A DNA stretch of 64,000 bases from Roseobacter sp. MH60115 (GTDB taxonomy: Bacteria > Pseudomonadota > Alphaproteobacteria > Rhodobacterales > Rhodobacteraceae), in the NCBI RefSeq assembly GCF_015644665.1, contig NZ_JADOBQ010000005.1, positions 248,001 to 312,000 on the forward strand. The letters run 5' to 3'. The notes under the pieces are model-generated. The model did not search any database. It worked only from the letters and a program-made list of their open reading frames with translations, and was not told the origin of the DNA. How positions within the stretch are numbered: position 1 is the first letter of the stretch; each line of letters opens with the position of its first letter. This document shows positions 17,178 through 25,722 of this stretch, in pieces. Position numbers and translations under genes: made by a program.

Positions 17178-17546
17178 ATGAAAAGATGTCTCTTTTTAAC
17201 CGTATTGCTCATCTCTCCCATGGCCGTCCTTGCACAGGATTGGCCGTTTCGCGATGGCGACCGGGCGCTCGATCATGCAGAGGTTATGGCGCTGACCGAA
17301 GGGCAGACGCTTGTGTTCTTCGATGAAGGCCAATCGAAATTTTCATCCGGCGGCGCCTATTCCTATACTTACGCCAGTGGCGAATCCGCCTTTGGCCGGT
17401 ACCGCGTGGAACCTGATGGCACGGTGTGTATCGACTATCGCAATGGTTTCGCGCGGTGTGACCGCTATGTGGAGAGCGGCACCCGTATCGTGATGCTGAC
17501 CGAGAAGGGCGAGCGTTTTCCGCTGCGACCGCGCGCCGCGGAATAG
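17178..17546 (+). CDS. hypothetical secreted/periplasmic protein
   Basis: 122 residues with a clear signal peptide (KRCLFLTVLLISPMAVLAQ, cleavage after Ala-Gln region). The mature part is small and beta-rich, with two cysteines in VCIDYRNGFARCDRY that could form a disulfide. Family not recognised. It follows smc by 82 bp but need not share its promoter. Confidence 0.75.
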   Translation: MKRCLFLTVLLISPMAVLAQDWPFRDGDRALDHAEVMALTEGQTLVFFDEGQSKFSSGGAYSYTYASGESAFGRYRVEPDGTVCIDYRNGFARCDRYVESGTRIVMLTEKGERFPLRPRAAE

Positions 17547-17550
17547 AGAA

Positions 17551-17579
17551 GACCCTGCGGCACAGGGGCACGCAGGGTC
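17551..17579. terminator. hairpin between convergent genes, possible terminator
   Basis: GACCCTGCG and CGCAGGGTC arms (9 bp, perfect) around an 11-nt loop, right after the stop at 17546. No T-tract follows, so intrinsic termination would be weak; it may block both convergent transcripts or stabilise mRNA. Confidence 0.45.
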
Positions 17580-17660
17580 AAAGGTAAAAACAAACCTGAA
17601 TGTATGTTTCGCCTGAGAAATTAGGGATTTGCCGCTAAAAAGAGGTAAACGGCGAGCACG

Positions 17661-18827
17661 TCAAAGCCGCGCAAGCAGGGTCGGCGTGGGCCAGGCATCA
17701 GCCGGCAGGCCCAGCCTTTTCTGCTCTGCTTGAACGGCTGCGCGGGTGCGCGCGCCCAGAATGCCGTCGACCTTTCCGACATTGTGTCCGCGCGCCTGCA
17801 GCTTGCGTTGCAGCTCCTTGGTTTGCGCGCCGTTCAGTCCTTGTTCTGGCGATCCGGCATCATAGACCGGCGCCCCCTGCAACCGCGTACCAAAGTAAGC
17901 CGCTGTCAGAACATAGGTAAAGCTTTGATTCCATTCGAAATAAACGCGGAAATTGGGGTATGCGATAAAGGCAGGGCCCTTATGGCCCTGCGGCAGGATC
18001 AAAGACGCCTTGAGCCCCCGTTGCAAGCCGCCTTGCCGGGCGCGGACGCCCATGGCTTCCCATTGTGAGGTGGATTTGACAACATTCAGACCGCTTTGGG
18101 ACCAGTCGAACTGGGTCGGGACCTGCACTTCCTGCAGCCACGGCTCACCCGCACGCCAGCCAAGACTTTGCAGCATCTTGCCACCAGACATAAGGGCGTC
18201 GGCGGGCGAGGTTTTTAATGAAACCTTACCGTCGCCGTCGCCATCGACGCCATTTTCCAGGATATCCTGTGGCAGCATCTGCACCATACCGATTTCCCCT
18301 GCCCAGGCCCCTGTGGTGGTACGGGGATCGAAGGCGCCCTGTTCAAAAAGCTCCAGCGCGGCAAAGATCTGTGGCCGAAAGAGTTCTGGCCTGCGACAGT
18401 CGTGCGAAAGGGTGACCAGGGCGTTTGCCGTGTTGAAATCCCCCTGAAAGCCGCCGTAATCCGTCTCAAACGCCCAGAAAGCCAGCAAAACACCACGGTC
18501 CACGCCATATCTTCGTTCGACCTGATCAAAGATCGCATCATACTTCCGGGCATTGCTTTGCCCGCGTTTCAGGCGATCTGCGGAAATCAGGCGCTTGGAG
18601 AAATCGAGGAACGGGCGCTGGAAAACACCTTGGGCGCGGTCTGCCTTGATGACCCTCGAATCCTGCCGCACACCCGAAAAGAACTGCTCAACGGCGGAGT
18701 TACCGTGTCCCTTCGCAAGCGCCTCGGCCTTGAGGTCGTTCACAAAAGCGCCAAACGATCCGCCACAGGCCTGAGCGGCAAAGGGCAGGGCAGACAGACA
18801 AAGGGCAAGAAGGGGAAGGCGCATCAT
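17661..18827 (-). CDS. lytic murein transglycosylase (MltB/SLT_2 family) with peptidoglycan-binding domain
   Basis: 388 residues, signal peptide at the N-terminus (MRLPLLALCLSALPFAAQA). The SLT_2 domain cleaves glycan strands; catalytic Glu is in FWAFETDYG, with WAGEIGMVQMLP and FRVYFEWN as family blocks. From about residue 325 a PG_binding_1 repeat follows (ELQRKLQARG, VDGILGARTRAAV). Two ATG codons are adjacent at 18827/18824; the second is better spaced from GGAG. Periplasmic cell-wall remodelling enzyme. Confidence 0.93.
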   Translation of the reverse strand: MMRLPLLALCLSALPFAAQACGGSFGAFVNDLKAEALAKGHGNSAVEQFFSGVRQDSRVIKADRAQGVFQRPFLDFSKRLISADRLKRGQSNARKYDAIFDQVERRYGVDRGVLLAFWAFETDYGGFQGDFNTANALVTLSHDCRRPELFRPQIFAALELFEQGAFDPRTTTGAWAGEIGMVQMLPQDILENGVDGDGDGKVSLKTSPADALMSGGKMLQSLGWRAGEPWLQEVQVPTQFDWSQSGLNVVKSTSQWEAMGVRARQGGLQRGLKASLILPQGHKGPAFIAYPNFRVYFEWNQSFTYVLTAAYFGTRLQGAPVYDAGSPEQGLNGAQTKELQRKLQARGHNVGKVDGILGARTRAAVQAEQKRLGLPADAWPTPTLLARL

Positions 18828-18844
18828 AAATCTCCGCGATCAGG

Positions 18845-19750
18845 TCACATCAAAACAAGCAGAACACAGAGCGCGAGGAACCCGGCCCATGCTTTCCACA
18901 GCATTGCGATACCGGCGTCTATGTCTACCGGTGTGAGGATACTGCGACCGTCAGGGTTAACATAAGGAAAATCCTGCATCTGGCCGTCATAGGCGCGAGG
19001 TCCGGCCAGCGCGACGCCAAGCGCGCGGGAAAGCGCCGCTTCTGGCCAGCCGGCATTGGGAGAGCGGTGGCGACCCGCGTCTGCGCGGATGCCTGCGAAG
19101 TCAAAGCAGCGGGCGGGCAGGGCCAGCAGCGCTGCGGTAAGCCGGGCAGGGATCAGGTTCAGCACATCGTCAAGCCGCGCCGCGGCCCAGCCGAATGCTT
19201 CGTGGCGCGGGGTCCGGTAGCCGATCATGCTGTCTGCGGTGTTGATCAGTTTATAGACCACCAATCCGGGCAGCCCTGCGATCAGGAACCAAAAGGCGGG
19301 CGCGATGACCCCGTCAGAGAGGTTTTCCGCCGCACTTTCGAGCGCCGCGCGGGCCACCAGGGTTTCGTCCATTACGCTGGTATCGCGGCTGACGATGCGG
19401 GCGACCATGCGTTGCCCCTCACGGAGCGACATCCGTAACCCGTCCGCGACAGCGGCCACATGTTGCACGAGGGATTTTTGCGCAAGGAGCATGGCGGCAA
19501 CGATGATCTCGACCAGCGGACCCGCCGTGCTGAGCAGGTACCCCAGCGCGCCGCCAATAATCACGAGGGCTATCGTGCACAGGATGCCGTTGCGGCGTTT
19601 GTTGCGCCCGGTGTTAAATCGTTGGTCCAGAAAGCCAACGAACCGCCCCATCAGAACAGCCGGATGCGGGACGCGGTCCCAGAGCCAGCGGGGCTCCCCC
19701 AGAAGGGCGTCGAGGCACAGCGCACAGATCAGGACGGCTGCAGTGCTCAT
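18845..19750 (-). CDS. cbiB: adenosylcobinamide-phosphate synthase CbiB/CobD
   Basis: 301-residue membrane enzyme that joins the aminopropanol(-phosphate) arm to adenosylcobyric acid in cobalamin synthesis. Family blocks: DALLGEPRWLWDRVPHPAVLMG, ESAAENLSDGVIAPAFW and GYRTPRHEAFGWAAARLDD. ATG 19750 overlaps the cobC stop (ATGA), so the two steps are coupled. The longer frame starting 20 codons upstream lies inside cobC and is unlikely. Confidence 0.94.
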   Translation of the reverse strand: MSTAAVLICALCLDALLGEPRWLWDRVPHPAVLMGRFVGFLDQRFNTGRNKRRNGILCTIALVIIGGALGYLLSTAGPLVEIIVAAMLLAQKSLVQHVAAVADGLRMSLREGQRMVARIVSRDTSVMDETLVARAALESAAENLSDGVIAPAFWFLIAGLPGLVVYKLINTADSMIGYRTPRHEAFGWAAARLDDVLNLIPARLTAALLALPARCFDFAGIRADAGRHRSPNAGWPEAALSRALGVALAGPRAYDGQMQDFPYVNPDGRSILTPVDIDAGIAMLWKAWAGFLALCVLLVLM

Positions 19751-20703
19751 GCAAGCGCGACCGCAACCCGCGGCCAGTGCAGCGCATGTGGCAGACCGAG
19801 GCGCAGCCAACGCGGATTATAGGGAAAGACGCGGCTCCAGATCCTGTGGCGGGCAAGCCGGGTTTGCCATGCTGCGGCGTCGTCCACCTCGTAGAGCCGG
19901 AAGAGGGTGGTGCCACCCAGCATCCGCGCCCCTGCAATCTGCATCTGTGCGTCCAGTCGTGCGGCGTCTTCGGCCAGACGCGCCCTGGTGTCGCGCGCCC
20001 ACTCCACATCGGCCAGCGCAGCCGCGCCCACATGCAGGGCGGGTCCTGACACGGCCCAAGGTCCCACGGCATCCTTCAGACGTGCAATGAGGGCAGGATC
20101 ACCTGCGATGAAGCCGAGGCGCAGCCCGGCCAGCCCCCAGAATTTGCCAAAGCTCTTGAGGACCAGCGTACCGGGCCGCGCGGAGAGAGAGATCAGCGAT
20201 TGCATCGGTGCCACGTCGCAAAAGCTTTCATCGATGATGGTAAGCGCAGCGTCAGGGCAGGGCAATGTCTCCGCCGTCCATGTCTTGCCATCGGGGTTGT
20301 TGGGGTGCACGACGACCTGCGCCTCTGCCGGTGCCGCATCCGTGAGGCGCCAGTCCGCGGCGCGAAAGGCTGCCGCATGTTCGTTATACGTCGGCCCGGG
20401 GATGTAGACCGTACCCCTTGCTGCAAGTCGTGGGATCTGCGCGATAAGCGCGGATGCCCCGGAGGCCGCCATCAGCCCGACGCCTTCCGGTACCTGCCAA
20501 AAGGCGCGGGCGGCGGCAATCAGATCGGCAAGGGCGTTCTTGTCCGGCAGGGCGGTCCAACAGTCTGCAGGCAGTGTCTTGAGCGGGTAGGGATGCGGAT
20601 TGATCCCCGTCGACAGGTCGATCCAGCCGATTCGTTCGCCCCCAAACCGTGCAATTGCAGCATCCAGCCCGCCCCCATGATCGCGTTCGCGTTTCGTCAA
20701 CAA
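19747..20703 (-). CDS. cobC: threonine-phosphate decarboxylase CobC (CobD-like)
   Basis: 318-residue class I/II PLP aminotransferase-fold enzyme making (R)-1-aminopropan-2-ol phosphate for cobalamin. The N-terminal DHGGGLDAAI and IDLSTGINPHPYP are diagnostic; PLP-binding Lys is in LKSFGKFWGLAGLRLG, and HPNNPDG contacts the cofactor. The start is uncertain: TTG at 20703 has a GGAG site, while TTG at 20733 has none. No cobalamin riboswitch is visible upstream. Confidence 0.92.
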   Translation of the reverse strand: MLTKRERDHGGGLDAAIARFGGERIGWIDLSTGINPHPYPLKTLPADCWTALPDKNALADLIAAARAFWQVPEGVGLMAASGASALIAQIPRLAARGTVYIPGPTYNEHAAAFRAADWRLTDAAPAEAQVVVHPNNPDGKTWTAETLPCPDAALTIIDESFCDVAPMQSLISLSARPGTLVLKSFGKFWGLAGLRLGFIAGDPALIARLKDAVGPWAVSGPALHVGAAALADVEWARDTRARLAEDAARLDAQMQIAGARMLGGTTLFRLYEVDDAAAWQTRLARHRIWSRVFPYNPRWLRLGLPHALHWPRVAVALA

Positions 20704-20898
20704 TATGCTCCAAAACCGAGAAACGTGGCGCAAAACCGCAGCTTTGCCCGTTGCTAAAAGCGGAAACTGGCCGGTTATTCAAGTGTGATCAGAATTGATA
20801 AAGATGTCGTGGATTGCTTAATGGTTTGTTAACCTTTGAGGCAGACGACAGATGTTACGGTGTGAAACAATTCCGGAGCTTACCGGAATGGAGGACAG

Positions 20899-21279
20899 AT
20901 GAAGGTTCTGATTGTTGAGAGCCAAAACGATCTGGCTAAAATTTGGCAAAGGCATCTCGAGCGCATGGGTATGAGCGTTGCGAGCGCATCCGGGCAATCG
21001 GAGGCGATTGGCCACCTGAGCACACACGAAACGAATATCATCATCATGGACCTTGTCCTGAATGAGGGATCCGCCCTGGCGGTTGCGGATTATGCGAGCT
21101 ACCGGCTGCCCGAGGCCAAGGTGATCTTTGTCACCAACACCTCGTTCTTCTCGGACGGCTCGATCTTCTCGCATGCGACAAATGCCTGCGCTTTCGTGCA
21201 AAGCGCGACACCTCCCGAAGACCTTGCGGCGATGGTCGAACACTATGGTGCGCCAACCCAGCATTCCGGCGCGGCCTGA
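20899..21279 (+). CDS. orphan receiver-domain protein with degenerate active site
   Basis: 126 residues, one receiver (REC) domain and no output domain. The phospho-acceptor Asp51 is kept (IIIMDLVLNEGSA), and Thr79 is in the usual VTN position. The first acidic pair is reduced to Glu7 followed by Ser, and the conserved Lys of strand 5 is replaced by Gln101 (FVQSATPP). It may still bind phosphate poorly, or act as a phosphate-independent adaptor. Flanking genes give no histidine kinase partner. Confidence 0.85.
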   Translation: MKVLIVESQNDLAKIWQRHLERMGMSVASASGQSEAIGHLSTHETNIIIMDLVLNEGSALAVADYASYRLPEAKVIFVTNTSFFSDGSIFSHATNACAFVQSATPPEDLAAMVEHYGAPTQHSGAA

Positions 21280-21311
21280 CCGCACGGAGAGGATGCCAAA
21301 ATCACAAAGGG

Positions 21312-22286
21312 CTAACCGCGGCCGTGCGGTGCCATGAAATCCAGATCGGGTCCGATGGGCACGATCCGGTGCGGATTGATGCTTTCATGGCTGTAGTGGT
21401 AGTGCCGGATGATATGCTGGAAATTCACGGTCTCTGACACGCCGGGTGTCTGATAGAGATCACGGGTGTAGGCCCAGAGGTTTGGGTAGTCGATCAGCCG
21501 TTTTCGATTGCACTTGAAATGCAGGTGGTACACCGGGTCAAAGCGCACCAGTGTGGTGAAGAGCCGCCAGTCGGCCTCCGTCTGCCGGTCTCCCATCAGG
21601 TAACGCGTGTCCGACAGGCGGATTTCCAGCCACTCCAGCGTGTCGAAAAGCGGCGTCACCGCTGCGTCATAGGCCGCTTGAGTTGTAGCAAATCCGGCTT
21701 TGTAGACGCCGTTGTTGACCGTGCCGTAGATACGGTCGTTGACCGGAGCGAGGGCATCGCGCAGCGCTTCTGGCCAGAAGTCATCGGTGTTGCCCGTCAG
21801 GCCGTTGAACGCCCCGTTGAACATGCGGATGATCTCAGAGCTCTCATTGGACACGATGGTTTCGCGTGACGTGTCCCAGAGGATCGGCACCGTGACCCGA
21901 CCGGAAAAGCAGGGATCGGCCTTGGTGTAGAGATCACGGGCAAAGGGCAGGTCGTAGAGCGTGTCACCCGTCGCGCCCGCATCGTCCTGCTCAAAAGTCC
22001 AGCCGTCAGTCAGCATGTCAGGATGCACCGCTGAGACGGAGATATGCGGTTCCAACGCCTTCAGTTTGCGGAAAACCAAAGTCCGATGCGCCCAAGGGCA
22101 CGCGTAGCTGACATAGAGGTGATAGCGGCCCGAATCGGGTGTGAACCCTCCCGTGCCGCTAGGCCCCGGGACGCCGTCTGCCGTAATCCAGTTGCGAAAC
22201 TGCGCATCAGCCCGTTTGAAGCTGCCGCCTGTGGACTTCGTATCGTACCAGCGATCGTGCCACACCCCGTCGACCAAAAGCCCCAT
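21312..22286 (-). CDS. glutathionyl-hydroquinone reductase (YqjG/ECM4 type)
   Basis: 324 residues, Xi-class glutathione transferase that removes glutathione from glutathionyl-hydroquinones. Catalytic Cys is in VSYACPWAHR; the SNESSEIIRMFN glutathione-binding block and the C-terminal TPGVSETVNFQHIIRHYHYSH are characteristic. AAGGAG supports ATG 22286; the earlier in-frame TTG is poorly spaced. Cytosolic. Confidence 0.93.
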   Translation of the reverse strand: MGLLVDGVWHDRWYDTKSTGGSFKRADAQFRNWITADGVPGPSGTGGFTPDSGRYHLYVSYACPWAHRTLVFRKLKALEPHISVSAVHPDMLTDGWTFEQDDAGATGDTLYDLPFARDLYTKADPCFSGRVTVPILWDTSRETIVSNESSEIIRMFNGAFNGLTGNTDDFWPEALRDALAPVNDRIYGTVNNGVYKAGFATTQAAYDAAVTPLFDTLEWLEIRLSDTRYLMGDRQTEADWRLFTTLVRFDPVYHLHFKCNRKRLIDYPNLWAYTRDLYQTPGVSETVNFQHIIRHYHYSHESINPHRIVPIGPDLDFMAPHGRG

Positions 22287-22467
22287 GCTCAAACTCCTTC
22301 AATTCCAGGGTCGACCCTAAGACACACCACCTAAACGTCACAGTGGAAACCGCGCGCAGCCCCTCTGCATCTGCGCACAGGGCAGCACGGCTGACATAAA
22401 AACTTAACTTGATTTTTAGTCGATGAGTCCATCATGTTACGGTGAGAACGATGTAGGATGTAACGAG

Positions 22468-22818
22468 ATGGAAGCGATTTTTTCCAAGGAAATTCAAGCG
22501 GGTCTGGATCAGGCGCGGGTGGAGGCACTAAAGCGGTCGTCGCGGCTGCGGGTGAACGTGGACGGTGATATTCTGCCGGTTCTGCGCATGTGGAAGACCG
22601 GTTTCGCGCTGGAGGCGGACACGCCGAGCCTGCGCGGATTTGTGGATCTCTACGATGGCAGCCTGCATCTTTTCCAGTGCCTGATTGTCACCAGCTACGA
22701 CGAAGAGGGTGAGCGGCGCTACGAGTTCAAACGCGCCACGGCCGTGTCGGAAAAACCCGCTGTGGATTTCGAGATTGGTGAAGACACCCCCGTCGGTCTG
22801 ATCGAAGACGCCCGCTGA
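22468..22818 (+). CDS. conserved hypothetical protein, PilZ-like size
   Basis: 116 residues. LRVNVDGDILPVLRMWKTGF, LRGFVDLYDG and YEFKRATAVSEKPAVDF suggest a compact beta-barrel protein of a family present in Rhodobacteraceae, not named with confidence. The PilZ c-di-GMP motif RxxxR/DxSxxG is not present. ATG 22468 follows AGGA with loose spacing; an upstream in-frame start adds 15 residues. It ends 6 bp before the convergent patB gene. Confidence 0.7.
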   Translation: MEAIFSKEIQAGLDQARVEALKRSSRLRVNVDGDILPVLRMWKTGFALEADTPSLRGFVDLYDGSLHLFQCLIVTSYDEEGERRYEFKRATAVSEKPAVDFEIGEDTPVGLIEDAR

Positions 22819-22824
22819 ACCTGC

Positions 22825-24018
22825 CTATTGAAGGTCGCCGAAGGCGGTTGCGAGGCGTTCGCAGGCTTCTTTGACGCGCGACCGGGGTGTGCCGAGATTG
22901 AAGCGCATGAAGCTTTCGCCGCCTGTGCCAAAGCTGGACCCGTGGTTGGCCGCGATCTGCGCATCTTCCTGCACACGCCGAATGATCTTAGTCGTTTCCA
23001 TCCCGGTATCTTTGAAATCCACCCACGCGAGATAGGTGCTTTCAAGGTTCATTGAGGATAGGCCGGGGATCGCATTAACCGCTGTGTCGAAAAGCCGGCG
23101 ATTGCCGTCGAGATATTCGGTCAAATCATCTACCCAGGCCGCACCTTCCGGAGAATAGGCTGCTTTGGCCATCACCAGCCCGAATGAGTTTGCCGAAAGA
23201 CCGAGAGCGGACATCCGGCGGGAGAAGATCGCACGCAGGTCCGGGTCTTCGATGATCACATTGCCCGTGTGGTGCCCTGCGAGGTTAAAGGTCTTGCTCG
23301 TCGCCGTCATCATGATCAGACGGTCGGTGATCCCGTCGATAAGGGCTGCAGGTATGTGGGAATGGCCGGGCATCACCAGATCATGGTGGATTTCGTCGGA
23401 GACAAGGATCAGGTCGTGGCGACGGGCGAAATCCGCCAGCTGTTGCAGCTCTTCCCGCGTCCAGACCCGTCCGCCCGGATTGTGCGGAGAACACAGGATG
23501 ATCATCTTCTCTGCGCCAGTCATCTGGGCGTCATAGGCGTCAAAATCCATCTGGTACTGGCCATCCACTTGAACCAGGGGGCATTCCACGATCTTGCGTT
23601 CAGCGGCGTCGATGACGCGGGCAAAGGCGTGGTAGACGGGGGTGAAAAGGATCACGCCATCACCCGGTTCGGTAAAGGCGTCAATGCACAGACCCGTGCC
23701 ATTCACCAGCCCGTGGGTGTTGAAAATCCAGTTCTTCTCGATCTGCCACCCATGGCGTTCCTGCATCCACCACTGGATGGTTTCGCGATAGCTGTCTTCG
23801 CTGCCGTAATATCCGTACACGCCGTGATCAATCATGCCCTGCAGTGCGTGCTGGACGCAGTCCGGGGGCCGGAAGTCCATATCGGCGACCCACATGGCAA
23901 GACCCTGATCGGCCGAAACCCCGTATGTTTGCTGCATGCTGTCCCACTTGCAGCAATCGGTGCCGCGCCGATCAATCAGGGTATCGAACCGGGCGTCATG
24001 GGGGGTGTCGAGGCTCAT
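22825..24018 (-). CDS. patB: PatB/MalY-type PLP-dependent C-S lyase (cystathionine beta-lyase-like)
   Basis: 397-residue fold-type I PLP enzyme that cleaves cysteine-type C-S bonds releasing a thiol, pyruvate and ammonia. WVADMDFRPP at the N-terminus, CSPHNPGGRVWT, SDEIHHDLVMPG and the PLP lysine in TATSKTFNLAGHH are diagnostic of the MalY/PatB group. In Phaeobacter a patB gene supports sulfur incorporation into tropodithietic acid, but no tda genes are seen here. AGGAG precedes ATG 24018. Confidence 0.92.
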   Translation of the reverse strand: MSLDTPHDARFDTLIDRRGTDCCKWDSMQQTYGVSADQGLAMWVADMDFRPPDCVQHALQGMIDHGVYGYYGSEDSYRETIQWWMQERHGWQIEKNWIFNTHGLVNGTGLCIDAFTEPGDGVILFTPVYHAFARVIDAAERKIVECPLVQVDGQYQMDFDAYDAQMTGAEKMIILCSPHNPGGRVWTREELQQLADFARRHDLILVSDEIHHDLVMPGHSHIPAALIDGITDRLIMMTATSKTFNLAGHHTGNVIIEDPDLRAIFSRRMSALGLSANSFGLVMAKAAYSPEGAAWVDDLTEYLDGNRRLFDTAVNAIPGLSSMNLESTYLAWVDFKDTGMETTKIIRRVQEDAQIAANHGSSFGTGGESFMRFNLGTPRSRVKEACERLATAFGDLQ

Positions 24019-24107
24019 CAGGATCTCCTTTTTACCTGCCGCAAGCTAGCGGGAATTTCGCGCGCCGCAAGCCCGCGTGTGTTGCAGCCGCTGTGATGCT
24101 GGCTTAC

Positions 24108-24635
24108 ATGAAACCCATGAAGAGAAATATTCTGTTACATCCTGACCCACGGCTGAAAAAACAGGCAGCTCCTGTCGCTGATCTGAGCGATGAGTTGCGT
24201 GCATTGGCCGATGACATGCTGGAAACGATGTATGATGCGCCGGGTGTCGGGCTCGCGGCGCCGCAGGTGGGTATTCTGCAGCGGCTTGTGGTGCTGGATT
24301 GCGTAAAAGGCGAGAATGAGCGCCCGCGCCCGCTGATCATGTTCAACCCGGAAATCGTTTCCTCCTCGGACGAGATGAACGTCTACGAAGAGGGCTGCCT
24401 GTCAATCCCGGAACAGTTTGCTGATGTCACGCGCCCGGCGGAGGTCGAGGTACGCTGGATCGACCAGAACGGCAAAGAGATGCAAGAGACGTTTGATGGC
24501 CTTTGGGCCACCTGCGCGCAGCACGAGATTGATCACTTGGATGGCAAGCTTTTCATCGATTATCTCAAGCCGCTGAAGCGTCAGATGATCACCCGCAAAA
24601 TGGTGAAGATGAAGCGGGAACTGGCCCGCGCATGA
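24108..24635 (+). CDS. def: peptide deformylase (active)
   Basis: 175 residues. Removes the N-formyl group from new proteins; zinc/iron site from Cys97 (EGCLS) and the HEIDH pair (139-143), with loop GVGLAAPQ (46-53) all intact. The start may be ATG 24108 or ATG 24117; neither has a strong ribosome site. First of three deformylase-like genes with 4-bp overlaps, followed by fmt, so deformylation and formylation genes share a locus. Confidence 0.95.
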   Translation: MKPMKRNILLHPDPRLKKQAAPVADLSDELRALADDMLETMYDAPGVGLAAPQVGILQRLVVLDCVKGENERPRPLIMFNPEIVSSSDEMNVYEEGCLSIPEQFADVTRPAEVEVRWIDQNGKEMQETFDGLWATCAQHEIDHLDGKLFIDYLKPLKRQMITRKMVKMKRELARA

Positions 24636-25135
24636 CGGTGCGCGACATTGTGTTATGGCCGGACCCTCGTTTGACTGATGTCTGCGCCCGGATTGCGGCA
24701 ATCACACCGGAAATTGAAACCTTGGCCACCGATATGCTGGAGACGATGTATGACGCGCCGGGGCGCGGGTTGGCAGGCCCGCAGGTTGGCGCCATGCACA
24801 GAATATTCGTCATGGATACGGAATGGAAGGAAGGCTCACCTGCGCCGATGGTCTTCATCAACCCAGAGATCGAGGCCCGCAGCGCGGCACAATCGGTTCA
24901 AAGCGAAGGGTGTCTTTCCATCCCCAGCATCACGGTGGAGGTGTCTCGCCCCAAGGAGGTCACGCTGCGCTGGACGGATTTGGCGGGGCAAGAGACGCGG
25001 GGTGTGTTTTACGGGTTTGCGGCCGCCTGCGTGCAGCACGAACTGGATCATCTGAATGGCATCGTGACGTTGGACCATTTGACGGAGGTGGCGCGCGCGT
25101 CCGCAGAAGCCGATTATGCGGAGGCTCTGTCATGA
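24632..25135 (+). CDS. def2: peptide deformylase paralogue
   Basis: 167 residues, with the metal ligands present: Cys94 in EGCLS and HELDH (136-140). The first motif is changed from GxGLAAPQ to GRGLAGPQ (44-51), which lines the active site. It should be active but may differ in substrate range. ATG overlaps the first def stop by 4 bp and its own stop overlaps the third gene. Confidence 0.92.
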   Translation: MTVRDIVLWPDPRLTDVCARIAAITPEIETLATDMLETMYDAPGRGLAGPQVGAMHRIFVMDTEWKEGSPAPMVFINPEIEARSAAQSVQSEGCLSIPSITVEVSRPKEVTLRWTDLAGQETRGVFYGFAAACVQHELDHLNGIVTLDHLTEVARASAEADYAEALS

Positions 25136-25629
25136 CCCTGCGGGCGTTCGTGAAATGGCCCGATGCCCGATTGCGGACCAAGGCCGCCGCTATTGACGAA
25201 ATTACAGACGACATTCGGACCCTGTGGGATGACATGATCGAGACGATGGATGCCATGCCAGGGGTCGGGCTTGCGGCACCGCAGATTGGGGTCATGTTTC
25301 AGGTCGCCGTGGTGGATGCCTCGGATGCCAGAGATCGGCGCATTCGGATGGCCAACCCGGAAATACTGGACGCCTCGGCCATCATGAACCTGCATGAGGA
25401 AGCCAGCCCAAATCTGCCGGGGGTCTCTGCCACGATCTCGCGGCCCAGAGGGGTTGCGGTGCGGTTTATGGATGAGACCGGGCTTTACGTCCGGCGTGAT
25501 TTCGTTGGATTGGAAGCGACAAGCGTGCAGCACCAGATCGATCATTTGCAGGGACGCATGTACTTTGACCATCTGAGCAAGGTCAAACGTGACATGCTGC
25601 TGCGCAAAGCCCGCAAGCTAAGGAACTAA
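25132..25629 (+). CDS. peptide deformylase-like protein lacking catalytic residues
   Basis: 165 residues, full-length deformylase fold with intact GVGLAAPQ (44-51), but the EGCLS motif is EASPN, replacing the metal Cys with Ser92, and HEIDH is HQIDH (134-138), replacing the catalytic Glu with Gln135. Metal binding and hydrolysis should be lost. The frame is intact with no stops, so it is a maintained pseudo-enzyme candidate. A possible role is binding formylated or nascent peptides, which is inference. Confidence 0.9.
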   Translation: MTLRAFVKWPDARLRTKAAAIDEITDDIRTLWDDMIETMDAMPGVGLAAPQIGVMFQVAVVDASDARDRRIRMANPEILDASAIMNLHEEASPNLPGVSATISRPRGVAVRFMDETGLYVRRDFVGLEATSVQHQIDHLQGRMYFDHLSKVKRDMLLRKARKLRN

Positions 25630-25706
25630 GGTGGCCTGAAAGCCCACCTTACCTGTTGGGAGCAAAGGCATGTGGTGGCAGGTAGGGTGGGCTTTCAGGC
25701 CACCTT
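25628..25706. repeat. 28-bp inverted repeat, REP-like palindrome
   Basis: Arms 25628-25655 and 25679-25706 match at 27 of 28 positions around a 23-nt loop; the core is GGTGGCCTGAAAGCCCACC. The left arm begins inside the stop codon of the third def gene and the right arm ends 5 bp before the fmt ribosome site. It could form a strong hairpin that weakens read-through into fmt; the CCACCTTTT end resembles a terminator. GGTGGGC-rich palindromes of this style occur as dispersed elements in roseobacter genomes. Confidence 0.8.
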
Positions 25707-25722
25707 TTGCAGGAGATGGAAA

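Noticed and set aside
20704-20898. Cobalamin riboswitch upstream of cobC
   Set aside because: No B12-box-like sequence or fitting stem set seen on the minus strand.
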